Shown: one piece after another, positions 21,301 to 33,400 of the stretch | How the letters are laid out: each line of letters begins with the position of its first letter | How positions within the stretch are numbered: position 1 is the first letter of the stretch | Assembly: GCA_017607445.1 (NCBI GenBank) | Contig: JAEVHH010000002.1 | Span: 2,099,501-2,163,500 of the forward strand | Length of the DNA: 64,000 nucleotides | From: Histoplasma ohiense | Lineage: Eukaryota; Ascomycota; Eurotiomycetes; Onygenales; Ajellomycetaceae | Reading direction: 5' to 3' | Program-made: the position numbers and the translations under genes | Notes under the pieces: model-generated | Seen by the model: the letters and a program-made list of their open reading frames with translations, nothing else | Database searches by the model: none | What the model was told of the DNA's origin: nothing

Positions 21301-24300
21301 GAGAGCAAGAGTTGGCCTTTGAAGTTTCCGAATTAAAGCGGGATCTTGAGTTGGCAAAATCTGAACTCGAACACGCGAAGGAACAGGTGGAGGATTATAA
21401 GGCCATCAGCCAATCCACTGAGGAGCGTCTCCAGTCCGTTACTGATACAAATGAACAATACCAAGAAGATACTAATCGCTTGCTTGAAGAGAAAGATGGG
21501 AAAATATCCGAACTGCAAAAGCGTGTCGAAGAAATTACATCAGAACTTGCTATGACTAATGATGAATTATCGAAACTTCGTGACCAGGAAGCTGACTCCC
21601 AACGCCGGTTTGACGATCAAAAGTCAATGTTGGAGGCCGAAATTTCTAGGCTCAAGGAGCAAGACGAGCGATACGCTGCGGCTGCTCAGTACCATCAACA
21701 AGACCTTAAAGCACAAGCAGAAATTGCCCAGCATGCTCAACAAAATTACGAAAATGAGCTTGTGAAACATGCCGAAGCAGCCAAAAATCTCCAGATAGTT
21801 AGAGCCGAAGCTAGTGAGCTTAAACTTGAGGTAGTCGACTTAAGAACCCAAGCCGAATCCGCCAAAAACAACCTTCTAAGAGAGGAGGAAAACTGGAATG
21901 AAATGAAGGGTAGATACGAAAGAGAAATAACGGAGCTTAATAGACGTCGCGAGGAGGTCGCAAATCAAAATACTCTGCTTCATCAGCAGCTTGAAAACAT
22001 TACCCGGCAAATTTCAACTCTACAGCGCGATAAGGAGAGGATGCCAGAAGAAGCCGATGAGACCGGGTCGTCCTCATCTAGCCTAGAAGGACTACAGGAG
22101 GTGATCAAATTCCTGAGAAGGGAAAAAGAAATTGTTGATGTCCAATATCATTTGTCAACGCAGGAGGCCAAACGCCTCCGCCAGCAACTCGACTACGCAC
22201 AATCTCAACTTGATGATACCCGTCTTAAGCTTGAACAACAGCGTCGTGCGGAAGCTGATTCTGAACATAATATGTTGAACCACAAAAAGCTAATGGATAC
22301 CCTCAATGAACTCAATCTCTTCCGGGAGAGTAGTGTCACCCTCAGGAATCAAGCAAAACAAGCGGAAGCTGCTCTAGCAGAGAAGTCTGCTCGTGTAGAA
22401 GAACTAACTCAACGCATTGGTCCACTAGAAACTCGTATCCGCGAATTAGAAAACATTGTGGAAACGAAGGACGGAGAGTTTAAACTGCTACAGGAAGATA
22501 GGGACAGATGGCAGCAACGGACTCAAAATATTCTGCAAAAATATGATCGCGTCGATCCTGTGGAAATGGAGGCGCTTAAGGAGAAGCTTGCTGCATTAGA
22601 AAAGGAGCGCAACGAAGCTGTTTCCGCTAGAGATGAACATCAGGCGCAGATAACAACATTGTCAACCCAGGTCAAGCAGGGAGAGGAACGAATTCAAACC
22701 ATGCGCTCAACCCTCACAGACCAATTTAAAGCGAGATCGAAGGAGCTATCCTCTCGAATTCAAGCCAAGCAAGTGGAGTTAAATACAGCAATTCAGGAAA
22801 AGGAAGTTATCCAACTCGAATTGGACCGCACAAAGGAAGAACTCAATGCCCTAAAGGCGAAGTTACCAGCAGATGATGGGGTACCCGCTCCTGTCCCCGC
22901 TCCCGTCGCCGTAAGCCAAAACGTAACGGATGCGCAACAGCCGCCTGCTGCGCAGCCAACAATACCCCCAACGAATGATTCTGCCAGCGTTGAGAAAATT
23001 AAAGCCCTTGAAGAAAAAATCCAAAGACTAGAGGCTGCGCTTGCTGAAAAGGAAGCGACAATTGATCAAAAGGTCAAGGAGCGGGTTGATAAAATGAAGG
23101 AGACGCTGAATAACAAACTTGCCGAGTACAAAACACTTCACAAAGAAGAAGTTGAAAAGCTGAAAGCGAGCCACCAACAAGAACTAGAATCTGCGGTTTC
23201 ATCGGCTGCTAAACCAGACGGCGTTCCCGATCTTACTGATGCTCAGGCAAGGGAGCTTGTTGCTAAAAATGAGACGATCAGGGCTATCGTTCGAAACAAC
23301 ATCAAGAATGCGGTCACAAAAGAAAGAGCGGCCATGGCGAACAAAGAGGTCCAGATTGCAGCTACACCGGATGCAGACGCCATTAAAGAGCTGGAGAAAA
23401 AGTTCAGTGAAGAAAGGGATGCAATTATTAAAGAACGAGACCAGAAGATTTCCTCTGCTGTTGAGCTGGCAGAGAAAAAGTTGTTGGCGAAACTTAGCAT
23501 GACGGAGGGACGCGCGAGAAATGCGCAGGCAAAACTTGAAGTCCTGCAGAAGGCCGCCGTTGAAACGCCACAAAGACCTGTTGTTGAAGTCTGGGAGATT
23601 GCTAAGGTTACGCGACCAGCGCAGGTAGCTGTGGTAGCCCAACCACCACCAGCTGCTCAAATCCAACCGCAACAAATCCAATCACCAGCTCTAAAACCAA
23701 CACGAACCGAATCTCCGGCTCACCCCCCAAGCCCGACCCCACAGACACCAACTGCTCATTCGCAAACGCGGATGCAGCTTCAACTAGCTCAACCACAACC
23801 GTCTCCATCTCCTGCCCCTGCTCAACGTGCACCTACTGTTGGAAGCCCGAAACCCACGCAGGTGGCTCCTGCACAAGCCTCTCCACAGCAGCAGCAGCAG
23901 CAGCCAGCACAGCAACAGCAGCTGGAACAGCAGCCGGAACAGCAGCCGGAACAGCAGCCGGAACAGCAGCAACAACAACATTCGCAGCCAGGCACATCTA
24001 ATCAATCATCTCCCGCTCAACAACTCAACCAGTCCCAAGCTAAGTCGTCTCTCCCTAACAGGCCTCCGCAGAGCAATCATCATCCAGCAATTGGCACTGG
24101 TCCGGGCGTACTTCGTGTTCTCCAATCTGGGTTACCGATTGCTCGAGGTGGTAGAGGACGGGGAGGGCCATCCAGCCAACCACATAATCCGTTCGGCCCT
24201 CAAGCTACCGAGCAGCAAGGTCAAGGTCAACCACCTCAACAGCAACAGGCCATAGGTCGAGGCTCTGGTTTACCCCGTGGCGGCGCTCGGGGCCGCGGTG

Positions 24301-24509
24301 TTCAAGGTCGTGGTGGCGCTCAAAATGTTCAGACCAGCAATCTACCCCAGGGACAAAGCCAACCCAGTCCCAGAGGAGGCCGTGGTGCACTCAATGCCCA
24401 CGCTCGTCAGTTCATTCCTCAGGGCAACAAGCGAGCCAGAGATGATGGCGGGGAAGGTAGTGATAGCGGAAGCGGGAAGAGAATTCGCGGAGGCGGTGCT
24501 GGATCCTAA
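18330..24509 (+). CDS. MLP1: Nuclear pore basket protein Mlp1/Tpr/Nup211
   Basis: Giant coiled-coil filament protein of the nuclear basket, involved in mRNA export quality control and chromatin tethering. Exon 1 is 18330-18621, intron 18622-18678, exon 2 18679-24509; 2040 residues, the right size for Mlp1/Tpr. From about 40 to 1570 the protein is almost continuous heptad coiled coil, with the Tpr/MLP1-type segment LKKNNEWFENELKTK early and NAVTKERAAMANKEVQ, MTEGRARNAQAKLEVLQKAA near the end. The tail (about 1600-2040) is disordered: P/A/Q-rich, then an EQQP repeat and RGG/RG boxes (GGRGRGGPS, RGGARGRGVQGRGG, PRGGRG) that could bind RNA. It ends with a KRARDD nuclear-localisation-like cluster. 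A TTG at 18318 is in frame but the ATG at 18330 is the start. No second intron was found. Confidence 0.94.
23887..23985 (+). repeat. CAG/CAA-rich coding repeat (polyQ, EQQP units)
   Basis: Inside the MLP1 tail: a pure CAG run, then tandem 12-nt units GAACAGCAGCCG (E-Q-Q-P) and a CAA run. Such repeats expand and contract readily, so length may vary between strains. Confidence 0.9.
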
Positions 24510-24999
24510 TCCTGTGGATACGTTATACCTTGTTTCATCCTAAAAATCATTGATTTTCCTTTGTATGCCTATCATTCCTTTTTTTTCTTCAGGGGTTATG
24601 TCTTTTTTAAAACCTGGGATCGTTCTTTGTTCTTTTTTCCTCTCCTGTTTTTTTCCCTAGCACTATAAGTTCTACACCAGCGTTTTGTTTTGTGTTTATT
24701 ACTCTTTTTGGTTCTTCTTGATCTGCGCTTGCGGAGTGAGGAATAAATCAGACGAAATTTCTGTCCATATCTACTTTGTTGTGTATGTACACTATTCGGA
24801 TCAAAAAGCATGTTCATGAGCCTTCTTGGATTCCTATCCCCATCCTCTAGCTGTAGTATTGTTCAAAGTGCAGAAGAAACAGTGGTATTCTCGAGGGTAT
24901 CAGGACGCTAAATCGCAAAGCAAAGTCGAAGCGAGAATCATCGTACGCTCTCCAAAGAATCAAAAGTAAAAAATGCCTACACCAATAAAAATTACAAGC
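24510..24999. other. Convergent 3' region of MLP1 and dynactin p27
   Basis: 490 bp, T-rich on the plus strand. It holds two 3' ends and no gene. Confidence 0.6.
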
Positions 25000-25734
25000 T
25001 CACTTCCTCCTCGCTCCGCCACCAACTCCAATCAGATTAGTCAACCCTTCCCTCTCTTTCTCCAGGACTGCCAGCCGGCCCTTTTCCACAACCGTTCCCC
25101 CTAACCCGAACCAAGGCACCGCCTCATCGCCATGCTGCTGTTGTTGCCCATTCGCTCTTTTCCGTCTCTGTAACCTATTCCCACTACCAGTACCACCCCA
25201 TATCACAACCCAAGCGTCAACCACACCATCGTCCGGAATGCAGCAACCGGGACAAACCTTCGCGTGTTGACCGACACGCACGTGCTGGCCCAGGATGGCA
25301 GCAGTGTCGACTGTTGCAGCAGAGGCAATGTGGGTGCCAGCACTAATGGTAACAAGGGGACCGATAAGAACAGAGTTTTCCACAACAGTGGCTATGGTTG
25401 TTGCTGTAGGTGTTATAGAAGTTGTCGTGTCTATTGATGGTGTTGTTGGTGTCAAGGGGGTTGGAGAAGTTTGAGGGCCACCAATTATGGATTTTTCACC
25501 TATAATGCAACCACTTCCGATTTTAATAGGTCCTTCGAAGGAGATGAATTTGGTTCGCGGGTGTATGACGGTGCCTGCACCGATAGAAATGGGATGGGTG
25601 CCCTGGAAGCTCACTGATTCCGAGATAGTTGCGGAAGGATGTGTTGTTAAGGGCGGTTTATAGCTTGGGCTAGTAGGTTTTTGTGAGGATGAATGGCGGG
25701 AGGAAGAGTGCTTGTGAACTTGGTTCGCGGACAT
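25000..25734 (-). CDS. Dynactin subunit 6 (p27-like), left-handed beta-helix
   Basis: Component of the dynactin pointed-end complex that helps dynein target cargo. From the ATG at 25734 (MSANQVHKHSSS) it has 244 residues; an upstream in-frame ATG at 25809 would add 25. The body shows the imperfect hexapeptide repeats of a left-handed beta-helix: ISIGAGTVIHPRTKF, PIKIGSGCIIGEKSIIGG, then after a T/P-rich insert, VLIGPLVTISAGTHI, ILGQHVRVGQHAKV, CCIPDDGVVDAWVVIWG. The Thr-rich insert (about 105-135) interrupts the helix and is longer than I would expect. The C-terminus has a predicted helix (VVEKGRLAVLEKEREGL). The same fold occurs in gamma-carbonic anhydrases, but the metal-binding histidines are absent, which favours dynactin. 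Confidence 0.82.
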   Translation of the reverse strand: MSANQVHKHSSSRHSSSQKPTSPSYKPPLTTHPSATISESVSFQGTHPISIGAGTVIHPRTKFISFEGPIKIGSGCIIGEKSIIGGPQTSPTPLTPTTPSIDTTTSITPTATTIATVVENSVLIGPLVTISAGTHIASAATVDTAAILGQHVRVGQHAKVCPGCCIPDDGVVDAWVVIWGGTGSGNRLQRRKRANGQQQQHGDEAVPWFGLGGTVVEKGRLAVLEKEREGLTNLIGVGGGARRK

Positions 25735-26120
25735 TATCGTTGTTGTATAATTGTTCGTAGGTTGACAACAAGATGTTGATTTAAGGTACGAAAGACGTGG
25801 GGAGGACAACCGTAGTCAATAGGTTTCGGGTAATGATGTCTTATCGATAAGCATGGAACATGGAACCGCATCTCATGGATAGCGTCGTCAGAATAGAAAC
25901 AACCTCGCGACTGTCACGTTTTCATAAAAGTTCGAGATATTACCAAGTACTTGTGGTGCTATTATATTTATTAAATGTAAATACTTTATAAGAAGGTGGG
26001 GATTTATATGAAAAATATGGAGGAAGAAAACAAAATACCAGACGAGCATATACCAGATGCCAAATCGGATATCAAAAATATATCATCATGTAACTATATA
26101 CAATCGCCAAATAACTTCCC

Positions 26121-26933
26121 CTATTCGACTTCTACTTCTTGGTCTTTATCCGCAGCCTTAATGTTCAACTTTTTTCTCCAGTCCCAGACTCCACGATCCA
26201 CCTCTTCACGTGTCATCCCATCTCTCACCAGGCAAAACGAAACTCCCAATTCCGTCTGCACATTTCTGTTCCTTGCTTCATCGTCAAAAAATAACATATC
26301 TTCATATCGTATTCCACTTGCTTGATGTATTCGCGAGAAATGTTGCGACTTATCCCCAGGGAAAATCTGAACATAGTCAAAATAATCCAGAGCACGGACA
26401 GAGCGATTATTGGCTGCCGTGGGGTTATCCGAGAACGATGGTATGATATGTAATGTCTTAAGCATATCTCGAGCAATGTCTGGAGCGTACGTCCTCGACG
26501 CAATCCCTATGGGTATGGATCGCGAACGACACGCATGCAAGATAGAGGATACGGCGGGGTAAAATGCGAAAGATTCACCCCACCTATAACAAACCCAGAA
26601 TCAAACAAATCAGAAGTCAGTCGCCGGTAAGATGCGATAAGTCATTACCTACTACAGGTAAGTCACGTTCAATCTGTGACGCGAGCGGGATACTGGGGCT
26701 GGGAAAGCGACATAGATAAGGCCATACCTGTCAACGCATCGCGAGTTATTATCCTTTGCTTTAAGAGGAGGACTAACATGGGTGTCGACCCAAAATGGCC
26801 ATAATGTATAATCTAGGTCGAATACGAAAAGTTTCGGCAAAGGAAGTCCATCGTTGAAGGTCGAAGGCGCAACTGTGGGATCTTCGAGGGCGGGCTGGGC
26901 TTTCGCTCCTGAGCCGCTTTTTGTTCTGGCCAT
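26121..26933 (-). CDS. MDP-1-like magnesium-dependent phosphatase (HAD)
   Basis: HAD-superfamily phosphatase related to eukaryotic magnesium-dependent phosphatase-1, thought to act on phosphotyrosine or glycated-protein phosphates. Two exons, 26933-26728 and 26583-26121, give 222 residues. The nucleophile motif is FVFDLDYTLWPFWVDTHV (DxDxT). After the intron comes WGESFAFYPAVSSIL, then the HAD motif II GIASRTYAPDIARDML, and MLFFDDEARNRNVQTELGV (motif IV acidic pair). The intron (26584-26727) uses GTATGG/TATAG. The acidic C-terminus ends EVEVE. Family call is strong; the physiological substrate is unknown. Confidence 0.9.
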
Positions 26934-27380
26934 ACTAGTATGCGCGGCTTAAACGTATACACAAAGCATCAACCTGCCTTTCGGTTTAGAAAGCGTACAT
27001 GAAAGATCCCCAATCTTCAGCCCAAAATGGGGCAATGCATTGTTGGAATAAATGTAGAATTATTGATTATTATCGATCTTGAAAGGGACCAGGGCGTCTA
27101 TCGGTCGGCAAAATCACGTGTGTTCGGAGACGCCGCCCGAAATGGCAATTTTGACCTCTGACCTTACCGCGCCGTCATCAACCAAATGTATGCCATTTAC
27201 TACTACATGTACTGCTATTATTTCCGCTTGGGTATCCCTAATTACTATCTCTTTGGGAGTTATTCCCCCGCTTATGTGTCATTAAGCACTAGTAGTACTT
27301 GTATTCATTCACCTAAATCCGAAAACCTTGCCTTCCCACCTGGAGTTGAATTAAGTTCGTTTATGACTGGTGTTTATGTG
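26934..27380. other. Intergenic, upstream of the MDP-1-like gene
   Basis: 447 bp between two minus-strand genes. It contains an ATCACGTGTG string near 27113. No gene. Confidence 0.55.
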
Positions 27381-29406
27381 TCAATGATGGGTGTAGCTCA
27401 AACATCTCATCGAGCTCAAGATCTTCCATATCTGCTCAAACTCTGTGCCCCCGCTAATTCGCAGTTCCTGCTTTATTGCATCCCAGTCAGATGCGTACCG
27501 AAGCACTCTCATCTGCTGTTCCACTGTCAGTAACTCAGAACCGCCCATGGCGTCCGCAATGACCCTCCTCCATATGTCCATTGGCAAGCCAAATCTACCA
27601 ATATCAAACTTGTCTTCAGCCTTTGCGGGTTGCTTCTTGGCCCCAGCCATTGAATCTTTGCGACTCCTAGGAATCTTGCGACTCGTCGAGTTTCCTACAT
27701 CTTGTCGAAGAGTTTCTTCCCAGGTTGGAGCCAATCCCTCTCGGCTATGTCCTTCCAGTGATTCTTGAATAGTCGGGAAATCTTCTAGGAAATTTTCGCT
27801 TCGTTGCGCGGACGGGTTCCAATTCCAACAGCCATTTTTCGGGTTTTCGATTTTCGGGTGTTGGTTTATCGGATCGTCGCTTGTCAGATTTTCATTTGTC
27901 AGGAACGGTTCCATTAATTTCTTATCCTCGAGGGTAACAGGCGGTTTCAGCTTAGTACCATCATCGAGCAAGATTGCACGAGCAACTCTCATCATTTTGA
28001 ATGCTATGCTCCAAATATCGGCAATTGCTGGACCGTCGGTCCTAAAAATGTCCAGAAGCAAGCGATTCTTCACTCGTTCCATTTCGATCTCGTGTTTTTT
28101 GCGTAGCTCCCTATACTTTGCGATATCGGACTCTCTAAACTCACTGTCGAGGCCTTGAGATCCTGTTTCTTCTGCGTCAGTGTCGGACTCTTGCACACGA
28201 TACTCGTTTCCCATTTCAAGTAGTCTTCTTCCGAGTTCACTTAATTTTTCATTAGGTGTGTATACAATGCCATTCACTGGGTTAGTCTGCTCTACTGGTA
28301 TCACCGATTTACCAGGCGGGAGGAACTCCAGGAGCGTATCAGGCCGGCGGTGCGAAAGGATGATAGCCCATAAGTGAAATGCACACGCATTTGTCGTACA
28401 GCAATTCGAGAAAATTAGATATGGCACCGATCGAAGGCCTCTCGTGCTCCTATAATTTAGATTGTCTGTTGGCTGGGCTCCGTGCCAATCAACCTGAGAA
28501 CCCCAGGCTTTCGATGAATCTTGAACTCATTATTAGCTCGTTGAAGTTAACAGAATGCGCTGGTGTCGTACCTTGGTGGACCTCATGTCCTTTTTCTATA
28601 TTCGCAGCTTGGCTTGGTGGCTTCCTGTTCTCCTTCTCTTCGCCAAGTACGACGACATCCACCGCTTTCCTGAGGGCGTCAACTGCATCAGGATCGGCCT
28701 CATTCTGCGAAGTCCTATTGGCCAGAGGTTCGATAAAATCCAAGTCACTATGCGCATATACTCTAGCAAGCACATCAAATCCCGCTCCCCCGAGAGGATT
28801 GTTGCTGAAATCAACCTTCCTCAGCACATAACATCCTTGAAATGACTCCAAGAAAGCCTGCCAGGACTCCCTCTCTTCCCGAAAAGAAACAGAAATTTGA
28901 TTATCTGATATGTCCAGCTGTGCTAAGCAGTCACTGCTGAGTGCAACAACTTGGCCCAGCTTCCTCATGGAAGCCACAGTCAACGCATTCCCCTTGAGCA
29001 CAAGCTCGGTCAACCGGACAATTCCATTGGGGTGCTGCTTGTCGCGATACTGGATACAGTTTATAAGATCGTCAATGAAGGCAGCAAATCCCTCATCAGT
29101 GAGTTCTTTTCCTGTCAGATCGATTTCAACGTGAGGATCTCTGGCCGCAGCCCTTGACCCGAGTCCAGGAGGAATCCTTTTTCTCTATTTATTATTCATA
29201 TATTAGGCATCTGTCCAGTTGCATTTTTCTAAACCAGCTTTTGGCAGAAATAGGAGTATTATACAAGATCTTTCGACACTGCCTGTCCAGCCTTCAAGCC
29301 CTGGACTTTCCGCTGTTTCGTGTTTCAGCTATCAGTAGCCATCCCTGTAAATGCATAATCCGATATAGATTGCTTTACTCACTCCTGTATAGCTCAGCTT
29401 CACCAT
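27381..29406 (-). CDS. Leucine-rich-repeat protein of unknown function
   Basis: Three exons, 29406-29383, 29184-28494 and 28438-27381, give 590 residues. Exon 1 encodes only MVKLSYTG; it was chosen because it splices in phase (GTGAGT/AATAG) onto an open frame beginning KRIPPGLGS. The N-terminal third carries RNase-inhibitor/RanGAP-type repeats: HVEIDLTGKELTDEG, VRLTELVLKGNALT, CLAQLDISDNQIS, LRKVDFSNNPLGG. The middle has YLIFSNCCTTNACAFHLWAI and LLEFLPPGKS, and a later helical region includes IWSIAFKMMRVARAILLD. The C-terminus (GLPMDIWRRVIADAMGG) could fold into a small helical module. I know similar fungal proteins only as 'leucine rich repeat protein'. The acceptor at 28439-28440 is the one of several nearby AGs that keeps frame. 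Function not assignable. Confidence 0.8.
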
Positions 29407-30475
29407 CGTATTTAGCTGTGGTCAACGAACGATTTCGTCCCTACTGCTGTCTGTACGGAAATGAGGATCAGCATCTCTGGCTTGTGAAATCCATGCTCTT
29501 GGAGTCTTATGTACGCAGCCTCCTTGTTTCCTTCTCAGGGACAGACAGGTTATGGTGTTTCTCGTACAAACGCAGCAAGGACTGTCATGGCCATTTTACC
29601 TACCGATGAAGTTTTGTTTACCTCGATCCTCTTTCGTCAATCTCTCTAGCCAATCTCTCTAGGCGCGCTCTTCCTGTCAAATCCTGGATAATGGTACGAG
29701 AAAATCATGCAAGTGTGCGAGCCATGCAGTAGTTGAGTAAATAGACCTGGGATTGAGATCGCCAAATGAAAGAAAGTGCAATGAGAAAGGCATGGGTGCT
29801 GTATGGAATAAAGGCGAAATAATTATATGCAAACTCTCTTGCAACATTTATGTCACTACAGGTTGTCATGTCTTTGTTTATTATTCGCCGCTGCCCATCA
29901 CACGCAATATCATCAACACAGGGCATTCTGACTGGATGCATTGTCCATTTCAACCATGAGTTTGGTCCTTGTGCTTTTCAACTCATCAACCCCATCTCCC
30001 AACAAGTGACAATCAGTTAAAGAATTTATAGTTCATAAAACTGGGGGTTAATATAATCTACATGAAATTACCAGAATCAATCTTTCCCATGTTAAATATC
30101 AAAATATGCATGGTTTAAATAAAATATTGTCATTTAAAGATCCACGCACCCATTTTCCATCCTATAATACACTATGATGCTAAAACGAATTGATCGAGAT
30201 TATTTAGCATCATAGTACCCATTGAAGAAAAATTCCTGTTCTATATAATAAGTGATGACGAATAAAGAACAATACAAAAGAAGATGACTGTATAAGGATG
30301 CCCTTCCACACAATTATCGTATCGTATCGTCCCTCATCACATCTGATCAAATAGCAAAAAAAAAAAAAAAAAAGAAAGAAAAAAGTTCCTATTCCATGCT
30401 CAGCACCAACAACACCTCCTCATTTTTCTCTCCATTTGCTTTGCCTCCACAATAATGAAATAAAACACCCTACGC
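29407..30475. other. Intergenic, no supported gene
   Basis: About 1.07 kb between the LRR gene start and the HFM1 stop. It is AT-rich and includes an A-rich tract near 30356-30383. Short frames here have no support. Confidence 0.55.
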
Positions 30476-33400
30476 TTAAAAGAACTCCACAACGTCTTTA
30501 AACTCTTCGAGGAGCGATATATCGACACCTTCCCAACCGGTGGTACCATTACCTTGTGTCGTCCTCTGACTCTCTTCCTTATTATCTATGGTAGATTTCT
30601 CATACCTAGTGGGAAGATGGTCGAAATTGATGGCTGTGTTGAGAGGAGGCGAAATAACCGCAGTGCCGGTGTCTGCAGACTCATACCTGCATATTTTATT
30701 CGATTTAGGATTTTCGATATCATTGCCATAATCATCATCATTAGCCATGTAGCCACTGCCAACTGCTGTATTGTACGGGCGTTTTGCATGTGACAATGAC
30801 TGGAAGTCATATTCCTTGTTGTGGAAAGTATGATTATTGACGAATATTAAATCGTCTGGATCAGAGCTTTCGACATGGAGTACGACAGAATTGGGGTCAG
30901 GTAATGGGAACAAAATGGTATTAAGTGTGCCATCCGTCGCAGGAGAGTCGTTTGTCCTTAGCTTCGTCGCTGATGGCGATAGAAGGGAATCATTTGTGGT
31001 CAAGGACTTCTCTGGGCTCGACGTATGTTTATCACTGATATCATCCTGAAGATGTGTCGTTCTATCAGTTTTCATCAGAGCTAGAGGAGAAATGGTTTTA
31101 CCATCACAGTCTCCATCACCTAGCGCATGGAATGACACCTCCTCATTATCTTCAAGGACGTCAAAATCTGCGTTGTCTTTTTCCTTCCCCTTCTTCAGGC
31201 ATGAAAGCAACAAGGTATTAGGAGACGGAAGATCATCAACCAAGGAATTTCTATAATCACTAGAATATCCTCTTTTTCCGAACGGAGTGTTCGGTTCGCG
31301 AAATTCGTCCTCATCGAGGAACGATAGGCTTAGTGGGCTCTGCTTAGAGAGCGGATATGACGTGGGAGAAAACTTTTTGATTTTTAATGCCGCTTTTCCT
31401 ACACTATCTTCGATACAACTCTGCCTTTGGGCTCTTGTGCCTTTTTTAGAACAGAGGGTCGTGGCGGCTGTGTTAGGTCTGGTATTTATATCGCTATCAT
31501 CGCACAGGTCAACAATTTCAACATCCCACTTTCGCTTGTTATTTCTGTTCTGCTGTTTCGAAAGCCCTTGAGTCCTTGTCCACTCAGATATATCCCGAGG
31601 TGCTTTCGAAGTAGTAGTTGCCTTCGTTAGAGTATTGGATGTAGACTCTTGTTTCTTGTTCGGTTTTGGCGGTCGGTCGGTTCCATCCCGACAACATAAG
31701 TGCTTACACCTGGATTTGGTCAGGACAGGCTGGTTGCAGATCGTGCATGTATAGCATGTATAAGTAGTGAGACATACTTAGTCTTATCCTTACAGCGATG
31801 GTTACAAGCCCAATTCCCATTTCCAAGTCGAACCGGCTCCACTAACTTGTTGGTGTGTGATTCTTTGATGTCGCGACTAGATGTTGTTTCCCGGGTTGAA
31901 ACCAATGCATGAATGGGATCGCCGTTTCCGTCCGACTCATCAATTGAGTGGTAATCCATATCCTCAGCTATATATATGTCGCACGGTCAGAGTCTGAAAA
32001 ATTATTGTGCACCACTTATCAGGCCCATACCTGCTGCGATCAGATCCGTATCATCGAGACCGTCATCCTCGAACTCATCAATATCTCTCTGGGCTTTTGA
32101 CCCCTTTTTGGTGATATCACTACTGCCCCTCCTTGGTGCGTTCATCGTGGGATTCAAATCGTTTTTACCTTGGGGAGTTTCCGTTTGCTTCGCTGGGAAT
32201 TGTGAGGCTGGAATATCATGCCTAAGCTCCGCCTGACGAAGAGTCCCCGCTGAACATAGTTAATAAGTGTTAAAAGATGGAAGGAACGAAAATAACCTGG
32301 TTGGTGGCTGTCATACCAATGTCATCACACATAACGAAGCATGAAATATACTGATAAACGTCAATCAATTCAGCGCTCAGAAAGACATCATGGCCGTTCT
32401 GTAATTTGGTTGCACTTTCCATAGATCAGTTAGCTACGGTACTGAGAATGCGTGCATTTGTGAACACGGATTTGTGAGGCTGCACCTAATACGCCTGAAG
32501 TCTATCAATCGTCCATCCGACGTCTCTGCAAGGAAACAGACATAAATGGGCTTCCGACGGAAAATTGTGGGGAGCTTTTCGTTAATAAACCCGATCTCTG
32601 CTTTGAAGCATAGCCGTACAGATTTCCTAGGTTTGACATCCTTACTCGTCACTATTAGTATGTATGAATATATATTTCGAATATATACTTCTTCCCTTGT
32701 CCAAAGCAGAAACAAAAACTCTTACCTTCTCCACTAATTTGACAGAAACCCTAGGCTTCGGAAATTCTGCAACCCGAGCCAAAATTCTCGAGCCAAAAGG
32801 CGGATTCTTGCTCAACACCATATCTATCCGAGACGCCTCCGTCGCCTCGAGAGCCTCAATACTATTGATACCAGCATTAGCAAGTTTCCTGACAGCCACG
32901 ATGCCGATTTGCTCGATCTGTTTCATTTGCAATGCGGAGTTGTCCCAGACCCTGGCGCCAATACCCCGAGCAAGCTCAAGGGCATGTCTCGTGCTCACCG
33001 AGTCTTGAAGGGATAGTTGGCAATCAGTTATGCATCGAATAAGCCGGTTTGCGTGGGAGAATACCAATCCCTTGTCTTGCTGAAACGATAACTTGTGCTT
33101 TTGATACTGGTCGCCAGTGGGGATTTCGACGCCGCCCAGCTCGGACTGAATAAGTAGAGATACTTTATGCGCGGGGAGGGCAATGTCAATTTTAATAGGG
33201 AACTTGATGCCGTTTCCCTTATTTAGCTCCTTGTATAACGACTTTTCTCCAGCTTTTAATCGAATCTCGCTAAACTCATTGGCCTGCGCGATGACAGAGA
33301 GCTACCCAATTAAATTTGATTAGAATATGAGATTAGAATAGAGTATAGAATTACTCGACTTACAATTTCAGACATCTTCGCCTTGGGTGGCAAGGAGAGG

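Noticed and set aside
23199..23681. 160-codon minus-strand frame within MLP1.
   Set aside because: It is the antisense shadow of a coiled-coil coding region with biased codons.
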